Notes: generated from the sequence alone by a model not told the origin. 64,000 bases of DNA from Sphaerisporangium flaviroseum (GCF_039537005.1 NZ_BAAAZR010000008.1:496001-560000), one strand, 5' to 3'; counted from the stretch's first letter, positions 1 through 9,027 are shown. Made by a program: numbers and translations.

Positions 1-1
1 A

Positions 2-1300
2 GCTCGTCTGTACTGGTCCTCCGACGAGCAGTTCCGTACTGACATCCGGAGCCGGGCGTTCTACTGGCAGGGCCGTACGGCACAGCAGAAGCTGGTGCTT
101 CGCAGGCTGGAGGAGTCCTACGGCGGTAAGGAGCCGGTCGAGCTCTCCGACAAGAAGATCACCATCGAGCACGTGCTCCCGCAGACCCCGACGGCGGAGT
201 GGCGGGAGCAGCTCGCCGCCGAGGGGGATGCCGACCGGCTCCACAAGGAGCTCGTCCACACTCTCGGCAACCTGACACTCAGCGGCTACAACTCCGAGCT
301 GAGCAACATGGCCTTCGCGAAGAAGCGGGACTTCCTGGGCCACAGCGGACTCGTCATGAACCAGGAGATCGCCAAGCATGAGCGGTGGGGAAAGGCGGAG
401 ATCCAGTCCCGTGCCGACGAGCTCGCATCGCGGGCGATCGAGATCTGGCCAAGTCCGCTGGACGTCGGCCCAGTCGGTCCGTCCAGGGACTGGACGCTAC
501 TTCACTCCGCTCTCGCGGCACTGCCGGCCGGCACCTGGACGACCTATGGAGATGTGGCAGAGCTGATCGGGTCACACGCCGTCCCTGTCGGCGCCCACCT
601 GTCCAAGTCGCAGGTGCTTAACGCCCACCGTGTGCTGAATGCGGCAGGGCAGGTTTCCAAGGGGTTCCAGTGGGTGGACGAGGAGGATGATCGCGACGTC
701 CGTGAGGTACTCCGTGCAGAAGGCATCAAACTCGATGATGCCGATCGGGCTGATCCCGGCCAGCGGATCTCGGCGCGGGAACTGGCCGAGTTGCTTGAGC
801 TTCCTGGGGCGGTGGATCTCAGCGAGGCGGAGCTAGTCGTGGACGACGACTACGCCGATTTCGACAAAAACGAGCAGCGTTTCTTCCAGCAGCTGGGTGA
901 TGCGAAGGGGCCGCAGGCGGCCGGCGCGGTCTCCCGATTGTTGGACTGGTGGCGCGGCCGTGGCGGGGAGGTGCAGTTCGGCCGGTCGGCAGGGGCCTCC
1001 TGCGCTCCCTTCGTCAGGAACGGCACTGAAATCCTGCCCATCATCCGTTTCTACGCCAAGACAGTCGAGGTACCGTTCGCCACACTCAAGAAGCGCGTCC
1101 CGTTCAACGACCCCATCCTCCGCGACGAGCTGCGCCGAAGGCTTAACGAGGCGCCGGGCATCGACCTGCCCGCGGCAAAGCTGGAGCTGTACCCCTCGTT
1201 CGACATTGCTCTGATGGCGAATGACGCCGTTTGGGATGTGGTGCTCTCATCGCTTGACTGGTCGGTAAGCCGCGCCAAGGGAGCGCAGGACCCGGACTGA
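2..1300 (+). CDS. GmrSD-like DUF1524 nuclease fused to alkyltransferase-like domain (5' partial)
   Basis: The reading frame is already open at the window edge, so the N-terminus (expected DUF262 ParB-like nuclease domain) lies outside. Visible first is a DUF1524-type His-Asn nuclease block: IEHVLPQ near 164-184, then LGNLTLSGYNSELSN and a KKRDF motif, as in the C-terminal half of GmrSD/type IV restriction enzymes. From about 490 to 690 follows a domain like the DNA-binding half of O6-methylguanine-DNA methyltransferase (TWTTYGDVAELIG, then NAHRVLNAAG). The catalytic PCHR motif reads NAHR (620-631), so the acceptor cysteine is replaced by alanine, as in alkyltransferase-like proteins that bind but do not repair. 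A further roughly 150-residue C-terminal domain is unrecognised. Likely role: modification-dependent DNA restriction or damage sensing (inference). Confidence 0.8.
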   Translation, partial: ARLYWSSDEQFRTDIRSRAFYWQGRTAQQKLVLRRLEESYGGKEPVELSDKKITIEHVLPQTPTAEWREQLAAEGDADRLHKELVHTLGNLTLSGYNSELSNMAFAKKRDFLGHSGLVMNQEIAKHERWGKAEIQSRADELASRAIEIWPSPLDVGPVGPSRDWTLLHSALAALPAGTWTTYGDVAELIGSHAVPVGAHLSKSQVLNAHRVLNAAGQVSKGFQWVDEEDDRDVREVLRAEGIKLDDADRADPGQRISARELAELLELPGAVDLSEAELVVDDDYADFDKNEQRFFQQLGDAKGPQAAGAVSRLLDWWRGRGGEVQFGRSAGASCAPFVRNGTEILPIIRFYAKTVEVPFATLKKRVPFNDPILRDELRRRLNEAPGIDLPAAKLELYPSFDIALMANDAVWDVVLSSLDWSVSRAKGAQDPD

Positions 1301-1382
1301 AAGGGCCCGGCTCTCGCCCCTTGTGCGTGTCGTTCTAATGGCATCTTTAGCAAGAAGCTCGGCGCCAGAACGGGCGGTTGGG

Positions 1383-2318
1383 TCAGCGCGACAGGAACAC
1401 CTCGCCGAGGTGCCACTCGAGGCCTTCGCGGTGGGGGCGGTCGATGCGGTGCTCGGGTACGGCTACGGGCTGCCCGGCTCGCTTGTAGAACTCCTCGCCG
1501 TTCCCGAACTCGTCTCGCAGACGTGGGCTGACGTGGAGGTGGTAGTCGGGGTCTACCGCCAGGTATCCGCGGTCGAACAGTGTGTGCACGTCCGAGCGGA
1601 GCAGCAGTCCGTTGTCGAGGCGGTGTTGGCCGCCGGCCGAGAGGGGGCGGATGTGGGCGGCCTGGAGGACGGGGCGGATCTTATCCCCGGTGATCGCGCA
1701 TCGCCGGTGGTAGGCGCGCAGGACCACGGCCTGGAAAGACTGCTGGCCGAGACGGCGAGGGGCGAGGCGGGGGTCGCCGTACACCGGGCCGTCACGGTGC
1801 CACGGTTCCGACAGGTCGATTTCTACCGGGACTCCGAGCAGGCGTAAGAGAAGGTCCTGGAAGTAGTCGGCGCGGGGGTGGACCGCGAGGTCGTACCCCT
1901 TGCCTTGCACGATGTTGGGCGCGAAGTCCGGTGGGGGTCCGGCGGGATCGTCGAGCGGGAAGAAGCGTGTGTCGCGGACGAAGACGCAGCCGATCATCGG
2001 GTCCTCGCCTGGGGCGATCGGCTGGCTACGGTATTTGCCTATCCGCCGGCGCATCTCTTCCACGTCGGCCGCACCGTTGGCCTGTCCGAAGAACTCCCAT
2101 GCCTCTGACACCCGGAGCTGGGCGAAGCCGCTGTAGAACCCGCCACCGATCACCCGGTTGTGCGGGTGGTGACTTTTGAAGAAGAAGGGTTCGCCGGGGC
2201 TGAGAACCCGGAACTCGCGCGCTCCGGAGGGCCGCCAGAAGTTCACTTCGGTCAACGTCGGGCGAGCAGCCAGGAAGCGGTACCACTCACCATCGGTCAC
2301 CCCGACGTATGCCTTCAT
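1383..2318 (-). CDS. HNH endonuclease with N-terminal PUA/EVE-like domain
   Basis: 311 residues. The C-terminal third carries an HNH motif of the restriction-endonuclease type: CAITG, then AAHIRPLSAGG and LDNGLLLRSDVHTLFD, with His-Asn-His metal/catalytic positions intact. The N-terminal half (VGVTDGEWYRFLAARP, PGEPFFFKSHH, VIGGGFYSGF) resembles a PUA-fold EVE/ASCH-like module, which in other nucleases reads modified bases; that comparison is from memory. It is convergent with the DUF1524 fusion gene, 82 bases away, and both fit a type IV-like restriction locus. Start ATG at 2318; no strong ribosome site is visible. The nuclease call is firm, the modified-base specificity is inferred. Confidence 0.85.
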   Translation of the reverse strand: MKAYVGVTDGEWYRFLAARPTLTEVNFWRPSGAREFRVLSPGEPFFFKSHHPHNRVIGGGFYSGFAQLRVSEAWEFFGQANGAADVEEMRRRIGKYRSQPIAPGEDPMIGCVFVRDTRFFPLDDPAGPPPDFAPNIVQGKGYDLAVHPRADYFQDLLLRLLGVPVEIDLSEPWHRDGPVYGDPRLAPRRLGQQSFQAVVLRAYHRRCAITGDKIRPVLQAAHIRPLSAGGQHRLDNGLLLRSDVHTLFDRGYLAVDPDYHLHVSPRLRDEFGNGEEFYKRAGQPVAVPEHRIDRPHREGLEWHLGEVFLSR

Positions 2319-2364
2319 GCAGGGAATTGTCTATCTCGTTGATCGTCCCCGCCACTCGATCGCC

Positions 2365-2853
2365 CTAAAAGACCAATCCGCTGGCCGCGCCGGAGTCGGC
2401 TTCTTGCGGCACCGCATGTGTCGATGGGCCGCTCCGGACAGATTCTGCCGTGACCGAATCGGGGTGGCATTCGTATCCCGCCGCGACACCGCGGAGGTAC
2501 GCGGCGGCGGCTTCTGCGCTGAAGTCGTCGAGTTCCCGGAGAGCATCGGTGATCGACTCTGCCGCTTCCTGGTAATCAGTTGTCGGCACAGACCTCAGGA
2601 TCCACGACCGCGGCATGTCACGTCCGATCAGCTCGGCGAGCCGTCGTAGCCCCACCGGACCTATTCGCTCGACGGCGTCGATCGCGGCCGCCTCGAAGCG
2701 GCTCATGATCTGCGAAACGTCTGTCAGCACGGAATCTCCCTGCCAGAGCGCAAGACCGGGAATGTCGATCGGTAGAGCCCTGCGGAGCAGGTCAAAGTGT
2801 ACTGGCTTCCATTCGAGGTATCCCGTCGTCCTACGGAGTGGCCCAAGCACCAC
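2365..2853 (-). CDS. hypothetical protein
   Basis: 162 residues with an ordinary acidic/helical composition and no motif I recognise. It lies 50 bases downstream of the XRE regulator on the same strand and 46 bases before the HNH gene start, so the three may be co-transcribed. The GTG start at 2853 is uncertain; an internal ATG at the segment MSRFEAAAIDAVERIG gives a shorter, well-behaved helical protein. No membrane segment or signal peptide. Function unknown. Confidence 0.5.
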   Translation of the reverse strand: MVLGPLRRTTGYLEWKPVHFDLLRRALPIDIPGLALWQGDSVLTDVSQIMSRFEAAAIDAVERIGPVGLRRLAELIGRDMPRSWILRSVPTTDYQEAAESITDALRELDDFSAEAAAAYLRGVAAGYECHPDSVTAESVRSGPSTHAVPQEADSGAASGLVF

Positions 2854-2903
2854 CCATGTTGGTCGGCAATCTTGTGCCCTCCGTCCCTAGAGGCTCGCTT
2901 GCA

Positions 2904-4271
2904 TCAGTTGGGGACCGAGGCCCTGATGGTCGCGCGGTAGTCGCCGAGCGCGGGGAGAGCGGCGCGTTTGTCGAGCGGGACGGTGTCGAGGACCATACGG
3001 GCGGTGTGCAAGATCATGCGGGAGCGGTAGGCGGGGTCGAGGTCGGCAATGACCTGTGTGGCGAGCTGCAGGGCTTCGTTGTGGCCGCCTTGCCTGCCGA
3101 TACCGATCGCTTCATGGAGCTGGACGTTCGTACCGTTCTGGTAGGTGGGCGACGTGGTGAGAAGGCGGTCGCGGGCCTCACGTCCGGCCTCGGTTGCGCC
3201 ATCGTAGGAGCGCACCCAGGAAGCGGTGAACCAGATCTCCGACGCCTTCCAGCCGTACTTCTCGCCCAGAACGTCGCGACCGGCCAGTTCGTGGAGGTGG
3301 TGGAGTCGTTCGCGGGCTTCCGGCTGCCTGCCGAGCGCCGCCAGCGCCTGGGCTTCGGCGCTTACAGCTTTGAGAAGGCCGGTGGTGACACGGCCTCCAG
3401 CAAGGGATTGAGCGTTGCGAGCCAAGATGAGGGCGGCCTCGGGCGAGCGTGGTGAGTAGAGAGCGAACACGGCCTCGGTTCCGCGGACCCAGACCTTCAT
3501 GTCCGTGTCGCCGGAGGAGTCGGCGGAGTGGCGGGCGGTGGTCCACCAGCGGCGGGCCGCTCCGTACTCGCCGAGCCGGGTGAGAACGTTGGCGTGCAAG
3601 GCGGACAGCCAGGCCGCGGTTCGTTGCAGGTCGGCGGCGCGTTCTGGGGTCTCCCGCGCGAGCACTTGCTGAAGTGCCGCCAGGTCCAGTACGAGGTCGT
3701 CGCGGACCGTGGCGGGAGGGCGGGTGAGCACGGCGTGCAGATAGTCGGCGCATGTGAGCTGCCAGTCGTCGACGGTGAAGCTGTCGGCCGTGTTCAGAAC
3801 CCGTTCGAGCATTTGGCGGACCGGCTCACCCGCACTGAACAGCGGGCTTTGGGCGAACAGGCCGAGCCCGGCCAACTGGAATAGCTCTCGACGTTCCACA
3901 TCGTCTCCCTGGGGGAGTGCGCTGCTGCCGTTTTCACGGTAACCGGCAATAGTCCGGTTTGTCGCTGAGGCGAGCTCGTCGATAGTGCAATGCCCGAGCC
4001 GTTGCACCACCGGCCACAGCATTTTCAGCTGCCCGTCCGCGTGCAGGGCGTCATCGATCGCCTGAACGCGCCGACCGGACTCGGGGAGGCTTTCGCCGCG
4101 CTCGATCGATCCCAGCATCGAGGGTGAATAGTCCGTCCTCGCCGACAGTTGGGCGACGGTCAACGGCTCGCCGACCCGCAGCTCGTACGAATCGCGGAGA
4201 TCGCGGATGAGCGCGCCGAAATAGTGGGCCATCGACTTGTACCGATCGGTGCTCTTGCGTGGGGCGGGCAT
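2904..4271 (-). CDS. XRE-family regulator with C-terminal TPR-like region
   Basis: About 455 residues. An N-terminal helix-turn-helix (residues about 20-75: LTVAQLSARTDYSPSMLGSIERGE) is followed by a long alpha-helical, TPR-like sensor region with many Ala/Leu/Arg helices (LTRLGEYGAARRWWTTARHSA, LARNAQSLAGG). This architecture is common in actinobacterial XRE regulators. I chose ATG 4271 because it is preceded on the minus strand by GGAGGTGA at an 8-base spacing; an upstream in-frame ATG at 4316 lacks that. It diverges from the two small genes at 4498 and 4947, as is usual when such regulators control a small adjacent partner. Confidence 0.85.
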   Translation of the reverse strand: MPAPRKSTDRYKSMAHYFGALIRDLRDSYELRVGEPLTVAQLSARTDYSPSMLGSIERGESLPESGRRVQAIDDALHADGQLKMLWPVVQRLGHCTIDELASATNRTIAGYRENGSSALPQGDDVERRELFQLAGLGLFAQSPLFSAGEPVRQMLERVLNTADSFTVDDWQLTCADYLHAVLTRPPATVRDDLVLDLAALQQVLARETPERAADLQRTAAWLSALHANVLTRLGEYGAARRWWTTARHSADSSGDTDMKVWVRGTEAVFALYSPRSPEAALILARNAQSLAGGRVTTGLLKAVSAEAQALAALGRQPEARERLHHLHELAGRDVLGEKYGWKASEIWFTASWVRSYDGATEAGREARDRLLTTSPTYQNGTNVQLHEAIGIGRQGGHNEALQLATQVIADLDPAYRSRMILHTARMVLDTVPLDKRAALPALGDYRATIRASVPN

Positions 4272-4497
4272 GCCGAAAATCACCTCCGGGGGTTGCTGGA
4301 ATCGCCAGCCGATCACCGAAGTGGATCAGCTCTTGCTCCGGACGCTGACTGGACGCCAGCCTCAATGTAACTCTAAATGATGGCTTGATTACAGAGCGCC
4401 AGTTCTGAAAGTCGGCCCCGATCCGATCGGGAGTGCGATCCATGCCGCACCGCGAACCCCCCACGAGCGGATGGCGCCGGGACCAGGAGGTCGCCCA

Positions 4498-4950
4498 ATG
4501 ACAGCTTCGAACGTGCGCGACCTCGGGTCTGGCCGCGCCGCCGGCAGGCGCCGTACGCCTGCCGGGCGACACCGCCACGGTCGGCCGGCCACCGAGCTGG
4601 GCCGACGGGAGTGGGACACCGCCCAGAAGGCCCGCGCCGCCCAACTCGACCTGCTCGAACCCGGCTGGCTGGTCCTGTACGGCCCGTACTACCGCCGCTT
4701 CTACGCCATCGCCCTCGTGAGCGTTGTCATCGAGCCGGTGGTCGAGGCGTCCGGCCCCGAGGAACTGCGCACCTTGATGCGCCTGGCGGAGGCGAACCCC
4801 GCCCCCATGAGCCGCGAGACACAGTTGGGAAGGCGTCTCGCCGAGGTCGGTCTTCCACATACCGCCGGCTTGGCCGAGGTGGCATGTACATATACCGGGC
4901 GGTTCGCTGACGCCGTACCTTCGCGGTCCGGCGGGAGGTGGCAGGCGTGA
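4498..4950 (+). CDS. hypothetical protein, first of overlapping pair
   Basis: 150 residues. Start ATG 4498 is favoured over 4471 because AGGAGG sits 7 bases upstream. The N-terminus is basic and disordered (GRRRTPAGRHRHGR), followed by a compact domain containing LLEPGWLVLYGPYYRRFYAIA. Small proteins like this are often seen beside XRE regulators in actinobacteria; no function is known to me. The stop overlaps the GTG start of the next gene (GTGA), so the pair is translationally coupled and divergent from the XRE regulator. Confidence 0.7.
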   Translation: MTASNVRDLGSGRAAGRRRTPAGRHRHGRPATELGRREWDTAQKARAAQLDLLEPGWLVLYGPYYRRFYAIALVSVVIEPVVEASGPEELRTLMRLAEANPAPMSRETQLGRRLAEVGLPHTAGLAEVACTYTGRFADAVPSRSGGRWQA

Positions 4951-5420
4951 CCGGAGTGCGGATGTTCGGGATGCCCGAGGACCGGGCTGAGAGCCACCGC
5001 CGCGCCCTCGGTTACCTGCGCAAGGAGCTGGAGTCCTACGACCTGCGCTGCCGCCCCGTCGAGCGTCTCCATCTCCCAATGCGCGGGTGGTACTACGAGC
5101 CGATCCTGCTGCCGCCGGAGATGGACGTGTACGGCGGTGGGCGCCTGATCGCGACTGTCACCGTGGTCGACGTGCCAGGCGGAGGCGGCGCCTGGTTCCT
5201 GGTCAAGGAACCAGGCGGCCTGCCCGTCGAGGCGCATAGCGTAGACGACTTCGACTCGGCCGCTCGTGATATCGCCGCCCGTCGCGAACGGACGGAACTC
5301 GAGCATGCCGACCATCCACTCCCTAGTGAGCCTGGCTTCGTGCGCCTGGAGGACGCGGACTCAAACCGGCCGGCGCCGGAGCGACGGGAGCATGCCTCCT
5401 CGGACGACCCCGGACAGTGA
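4947..5420 (+). CDS. hypothetical protein, translationally coupled to the gene before it
   Basis: 157 residues from the GTG at 4947, which overlaps the previous stop as GTGA and has GGGAGG about 10 bases upstream. An alternative in-frame start at 4938 would add three residues. No recognised domain. The first 100 residues look folded (ESYDLRCRPVERLHLPMRGW, GGGAWFLVKEPGGLPVEAHS); the last 40 are charged and probably disordered. Likely works with the upstream partner under the adjacent XRE regulator (inference). Confidence 0.65.
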   Translation: MTGVRMFGMPEDRAESHRRALGYLRKELESYDLRCRPVERLHLPMRGWYYEPILLPPEMDVYGGGRLIATVTVVDVPGGGGAWFLVKEPGGLPVEAHSVDDFDSAARDIAARRERTELEHADHPLPSEPGFVRLEDADSNRPAPERREHASSDDPGQ

Positions 5421-5499
5421 GGTCGAGGTCCGGGGGGCAGGTAGCGGAAACCGCCGCCCGCAGCGATGCCGGGGATCGGCATGTGCGGGCGGCATACGG

Positions 5500-5843
5500 T
5501 CAGCGTTTCCGGTCGGTTTGTTTTGGATGCCCCGTGCCGGCCCGTGTGATCCACAGGGTGCGGTGTTCGTCGTCAATGGCGTACCAGATGCGACCGCCTG
5601 AGGTTGCTTCGTACTGCCACTGCTCCAACGACTCGCTGCCTACCTTCACTGTGCCAAGGCCACCCTTCAGAGGATGTTGGCGGCTGTCCACGTGGCGTGG
5701 ATCACTGGTGATCGCCACCCATGTTCGGTCGAGGTTCTCCAGCGCCTGGGGAGTAGCTGGTTCCAGCCCTCGGCTGCTCTGCGGTCGGCGAATCGTACGA
5801 TCCAGGGCTTAGGGCGGGGAACATCCTGTCCCCGGCCGGTCAT
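5500..5843 (-). pseudogene. RelE-family toxin, frameshifted
   Basis: Read from ATG 5843 the first frame gives MTGRGQDVPRPKPWIVRF and ADRRAAEGWNQLL, then fails; the next frame carries on with QALENLDRTWVAITSD, LEQWQYEATSGGRIWYAIDD and TRAGTGHPKQTD. Joined, the two halves match end to end the actinobacterial RelE-like toxin family of about 110 residues. The break is at the four-G run 5748-5751; one extra base there restores a continuous frame. No antitoxin gene is evident on either side. It could be a decayed toxin or a homopolymer assembly error. Confidence 0.75.
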
Positions 5844-6094
5844 GCCGACTCGCCGAGAGGCCGTGGAACCTCCGCGCCATCGAGCTCCATCATTGCGACG
5901 GTGCTTACCGTGGCCGGAGGGTGGATTGTTTCCCCTTGGGCCAGACAGCTCCTATCGATCAGCTACCGGTGGCACCAACCAGTAAATGCCGGAACGCCCT
6001 GGGGTGCTCGTTGTAGTCCACCGGCAGGTCAACCTCTAGTGCGACTGAACCTTTCGCATCGCCGGTAGCTCGGCAGAACGCGAAAAGCGGAGCC

Positions 6095-7008
6095 TCAGAT
6101 CAAGGCGCCGGTGAGCTGAGAGGTCTTCAGCGCCACCAGGATGATCAGGAGCAGGAGCATCCCTCCGGTTGTCGCAAGGTGCTGCTTGCGCGGCAGATGG
6201 GCAAGGCCCAGTGCGACCGCTCCGCCTGCCAGCAGGCCACCGAGATGGCCCTCCCAGGAGGAGATCCCTGCGGAGACCACCATCCAGACGAGGAACGTGA
6301 CGATGAGCCGGGTCGCTCCGGCAGGGTCGTGGTTGAGCCGCCTGCTGAAGATGAAGTAGGCGGCGGCCAGCCCGAAGATCGCGCCGGAGGCGCCCACGGC
6401 GGCTTGGTCGGGCGAGATGAGGTAACCCAGGACCGAGCCTCCGAGCGCGGACAGCAGGTAGAGCGCGGTGAAACGCAGCCTGCCCAGCACCTGCTCGACC
6501 ACCCGGCCGAGCGACCACAGCCAGTACATGTTGAAGATGATGTGCAGAATGCCGAAGCCGCCGGAAGTAGGCTCCAAGTGGAGGAACGCCGAGGTGATGA
6601 GGCGATACCACTCGCCGAAGGCGATCCCGACGGCTGGAGGTCTTCCCAGCCCTCGGTGTTGGGATCGAAGACGTACATCACGCCTTGGTCATCCCTCAGC
6701 CCGGTGCCCAGGTTGCTGAGCAAGTCGATGGCGTCCGGCCGCAGCAGCTCGCCGATGTAGGCGAGGACATTGAGCGCGATCAGCACGTAGGTCACGACCG
6801 GCACGGCGGACACCCTGCCGCCGAACGCCGTCCGGGCCTGCCGTACCGCCCTGTTGTCCTCGCGCACGCACTCCACGCACTGGTGCCCGACAGCGGCGTC
6901 CAGCATGCAATCCGGGCAGATGTACCGGTCGCACCGCGTACATCTGACGTAGGTCTCCTTCTTCGGATGCCGGTAACACACCGGAGCAGCCGATATCTGA
7001 TCTTCCAT
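6095..7008 (-). pseudogene. rhomboid intramembrane serine protease, frameshifted
   Basis: The N-terminal frame from ATG 7008 reads a Cys/His-rich zinc-binding segment (CYRHPKKETYVRCTRCDRYICPDC cluster, positions about 6890-6985), then VPVVTYVLIALNVLAYIGELL (first membrane helix). Near 6630-6640 the frame shifts by one base and continues as VGIAFGEWYRLITSAFLHLE, HIIFNMYWLW, GASGAIFG (catalytic Ser motif) and EGHLGGLLAG (catalytic His), ending at 6095. All rhomboid core motifs survive once the shift is corrected. Full-length corrected protein is about 300 residues, typical of actinobacterial rhomboids with a B-box-like zinc domain. Either a real mutation or a one-base sequence error. Confidence 0.85.
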
Positions 7009-7175
7009 GTATGGCGCCTTTGGGGGGTGTGGGGGATCGATGAGACTGCTGGAGTCCGGCGTCTCAGGAGCTGCCGGGATCCAGGCAGGATGCCGCGCCC
7101 GCCTGGACGAGCCCCATTGCATCATGATCAGGAGTCCATGCATGACACGGTGCCAAATCATGCGTGGAGAGTGCA

Positions 7176-7407
7176 GATGGATGTCGGGAGCTGTTCCGAA
7201 GTTCTGGCCTCTGCACACGAGTGCACCTCCGCATCGAAAGCAGTCGCGCGCGCCGCCGGCGACCCCCGGTTGCTGTGCCTGGCGCTCAACGCGCGCTACT
7301 GGGTGGCGTTCGTGCCCGGCCACCCAGACGGACTGGAGGCACTCGGGCAGGAGTTGCTGGCGGTCTCCGCCCGCGGCGGCCTGCTCGGCTACCAGCGGAC
7401 CCGGTGA
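7176..7407 (+). pseudogene. fragment of AfsR/LuxR-type large regulator
   Basis: An open stretch ending at 7407 reads ARAAGDPRLLCLALNARYW, then PDGLEALGQELLAVSARGGL. This resembles the helical repeat region of large actinobacterial BTAD/LuxR ATP-dependent regulators (pattern GDP-x-LL-x-x-ALNAR). Nothing before or after continues the protein, so I read it as a remnant. The next 220 bases up to 7629 contain no gene I can support. Confidence 0.35.
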
Positions 7408-7629
7408 AGATTCGCGGTCACCGCACTACGCCTTGGGGCCCACTCGGCACGGTACTGTGACCCGCGTCCTGGCGCACCGCGTGCTGCAAGCCGCTGAGCA
7501 GGACGGGCATGTCGCATTCGGTATGCTCGCCGAGCCTTCCTCGAAGGCGTACCTCGTCCGTGACGTGAGCGTGAGCGTGGGACTCTCCGAGGGCGGTCGG
7601 CGGGGTCGTGTGCACTGATGGAGGCATGA

Positions 7630-8225
7630 GTGAGTCGTTGGGCTGAATTAACCGGTGGGGGATCGGGGCCGAAGTATGCCTCTCGCTTCGCGGAACTGGC
7701 AGCCGCTGGGGTCGACGTGCATGGTGAGGCCCGGCTGTGCGCGTCGCTGGTCCCTGTCGCTCGCGGATTCTGGACGCCGGCTGCGGCACGGGCCGGGTGG
7801 CGATCCGGCTGGCTGAGCTGGGGTACGAGTGCGTCGGCGTCGACCTGGACGCCTCCATGCTCGGTGAAGCGCGACGAAACGCGCCGGAGACGACCTGGAT
7901 CGAAGCTGATCTCGCTGGCTTGACGGGTACGAACGACTTCGACCTGGTCGTCGCCGCGGGAAACGTCATCCCCCTGCTGGCACCGGGCACCGAACCCGCC
8001 GCGATCCACGCGCTGACGGCGGCCCTGCGCCCCGGCGGCCTACTGGTGACCGGTTTCGGGCTGGACGCCGCCCACCTGCCGGTTCCGCCCACCATCGATC
8101 TGGCGACCTACGACACCTGGTGCGAAACAACGGGCCTGACCCTCGAACACCGCTTCGCCACCTGGGACGCCACCCCCTTCGACGATGACGGCTACGCCGT
8201 CAGCATTCACCGTCGAACGTGGTGA
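7630..8225 (+). pseudogene. SAM-dependent methyltransferase, frameshifted
   Basis: The GTG start at 7630 has GGAGG about 7 bases upstream. The first frame reads WAELTGGGSGPKYASRFAEL and GVDVHGEARLCASLVPVARG. Around 7763-7770 the frame shifts by one base and continues with ILDAGCGTGRVAIRLAELGY (SAM-binding motif I), VGVDLDASML (motif II acidic residue), FDLVVAAGNVIPLLAPG and ALRPGGLLVTGF, to the stop at 8225. Corrected length is about 197 residues, normal for the small class I methyltransferases of actinobacteria. Substrate unknown. This is the third single-base break in 2 kb. Confidence 0.8.
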
Positions 8226-8377
8226 CATCGTTCTTGGACGGCGCTCCGGGCGTCGTGATTCCCAGCGTGGTATCACTACCGTCGTCAGGGTCGAGCACCG
8301 CTGCCGACGATCACATCCGCCACCGAGCAGAGCTTCCTTCGCAGAACGCGGTTGTCGCAGATCTCAGCCGTGACGCG

Positions 8378-8414
8378 AGCCGGGGCCCGCACCTCGAAGG
8401 TGCGGGCCCCGGCT
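8378..8414. terminator. perfect 16-bp bidirectional hairpin terminator
   Basis: Arms 8378-8393 and 8399-8414 are perfectly complementary (AGCCGGGGCCCGCACC on the left) around a TCGAA loop. It lies between the convergent methyltransferase (+) and cold-shock gene (-), the expected place for a shared intrinsic terminator. No U-tract follows, as is usual in high-GC actinobacteria. Confidence 0.8.
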
Positions 8415-8429
8415 GTGTGGCGTGCTGCG

Positions 8430-8633
8430 TCAGGCGGGAACGATGTTCTCGGCCTGCGGGCCCTTCTGGCCCTGGGTGACGTCGAAGGAAACCTTCTGGC
8501 CTTCCTGCAGCTCACGGAAGCCTTGGGCGGCGATGTTCGAGTAGTGGGCGAAGACGTCGGCGCCGCCGCCGTCCTGCTCGATGAAGCCGAAGCCCTTTTC
8601 CGCGTTGAACCACTTCACGGTTCCAGTCGCCAT
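8430..8633 (-). CDS. cspA: cold-shock protein
   Basis: 67 residues beginning MATGTVKWFNAEKGFGFIEQ. RNP1 (KGFGFI) and RNP2 (VFAHY) nucleic-acid-binding motifs are intact, the length is standard for the family, and the C-terminus QKGPQAENIVPA is typical. It binds single-stranded RNA/DNA and acts as an RNA chaperone. Start ATG 8633 is set by AAAGGA at 8641-8646 on the plus-strand coordinates. The gene ends 16 bases before the strong hairpin at 8378-8414. Confidence 0.95.
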   Translation of the reverse strand: MATGTVKWFNAEKGFGFIEQDGGGADVFAHYSNIAAQGFRELQEGQKVSFDVTQGQKGPQAENIVPA

Positions 8634-9027
8634 GTCAATCTCCTTTGAGTTAGAGGGCCGAACCGGAATCGGCACGGTGCCGGTTCCGTGTCGCCGTGAT
8701 AAGCCCGTCCGGAGATGACCGGTAAAACAAAAAATGCACCCGACGTCACATTTACCGTCTGGTGCGCAAAAAGTTCACGGATACCACAACTGCAACTGCG
8801 ACCAGCCTAGCGCATCATCTCCACGACAAGTCGCCGGAGGGGGATGCCGGCGTACAGGATCCGGCAGGGCGGAGTCCTGGAACGGGATGCCGATCCATAC
8901 CCGGGCCGGCCGCGACTCGACACCCTCAGCGTCCGGCGAACCGGTCACTGCTCGGAAGCCGGCGGGTGTGAAGGCACGGGTCAGGTACGCAGGTCGGTGA
9001 GGAGTGAGGTGATCAGGCGTTCCTCCA
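8634..9027. other. cspA leader and gene-poor stretch
   Basis: No supported gene. Immediately upstream of cspA is a GC-poorer run (about 8720-8780) that probably contains its promoter and 5' leader; csp genes often have long regulatory leaders. Beyond 8800 I see only shadow reading frames. Confidence 0.4.

Noticed and set aside
5959..6094. Short minus-strand frame between rhomboid and RelE reading EVDLPVDYNEHPRAFRHLL
   Set aside because: Looks protein-like but has no start codon after the upstream stop and no recognisable family; too short to call.
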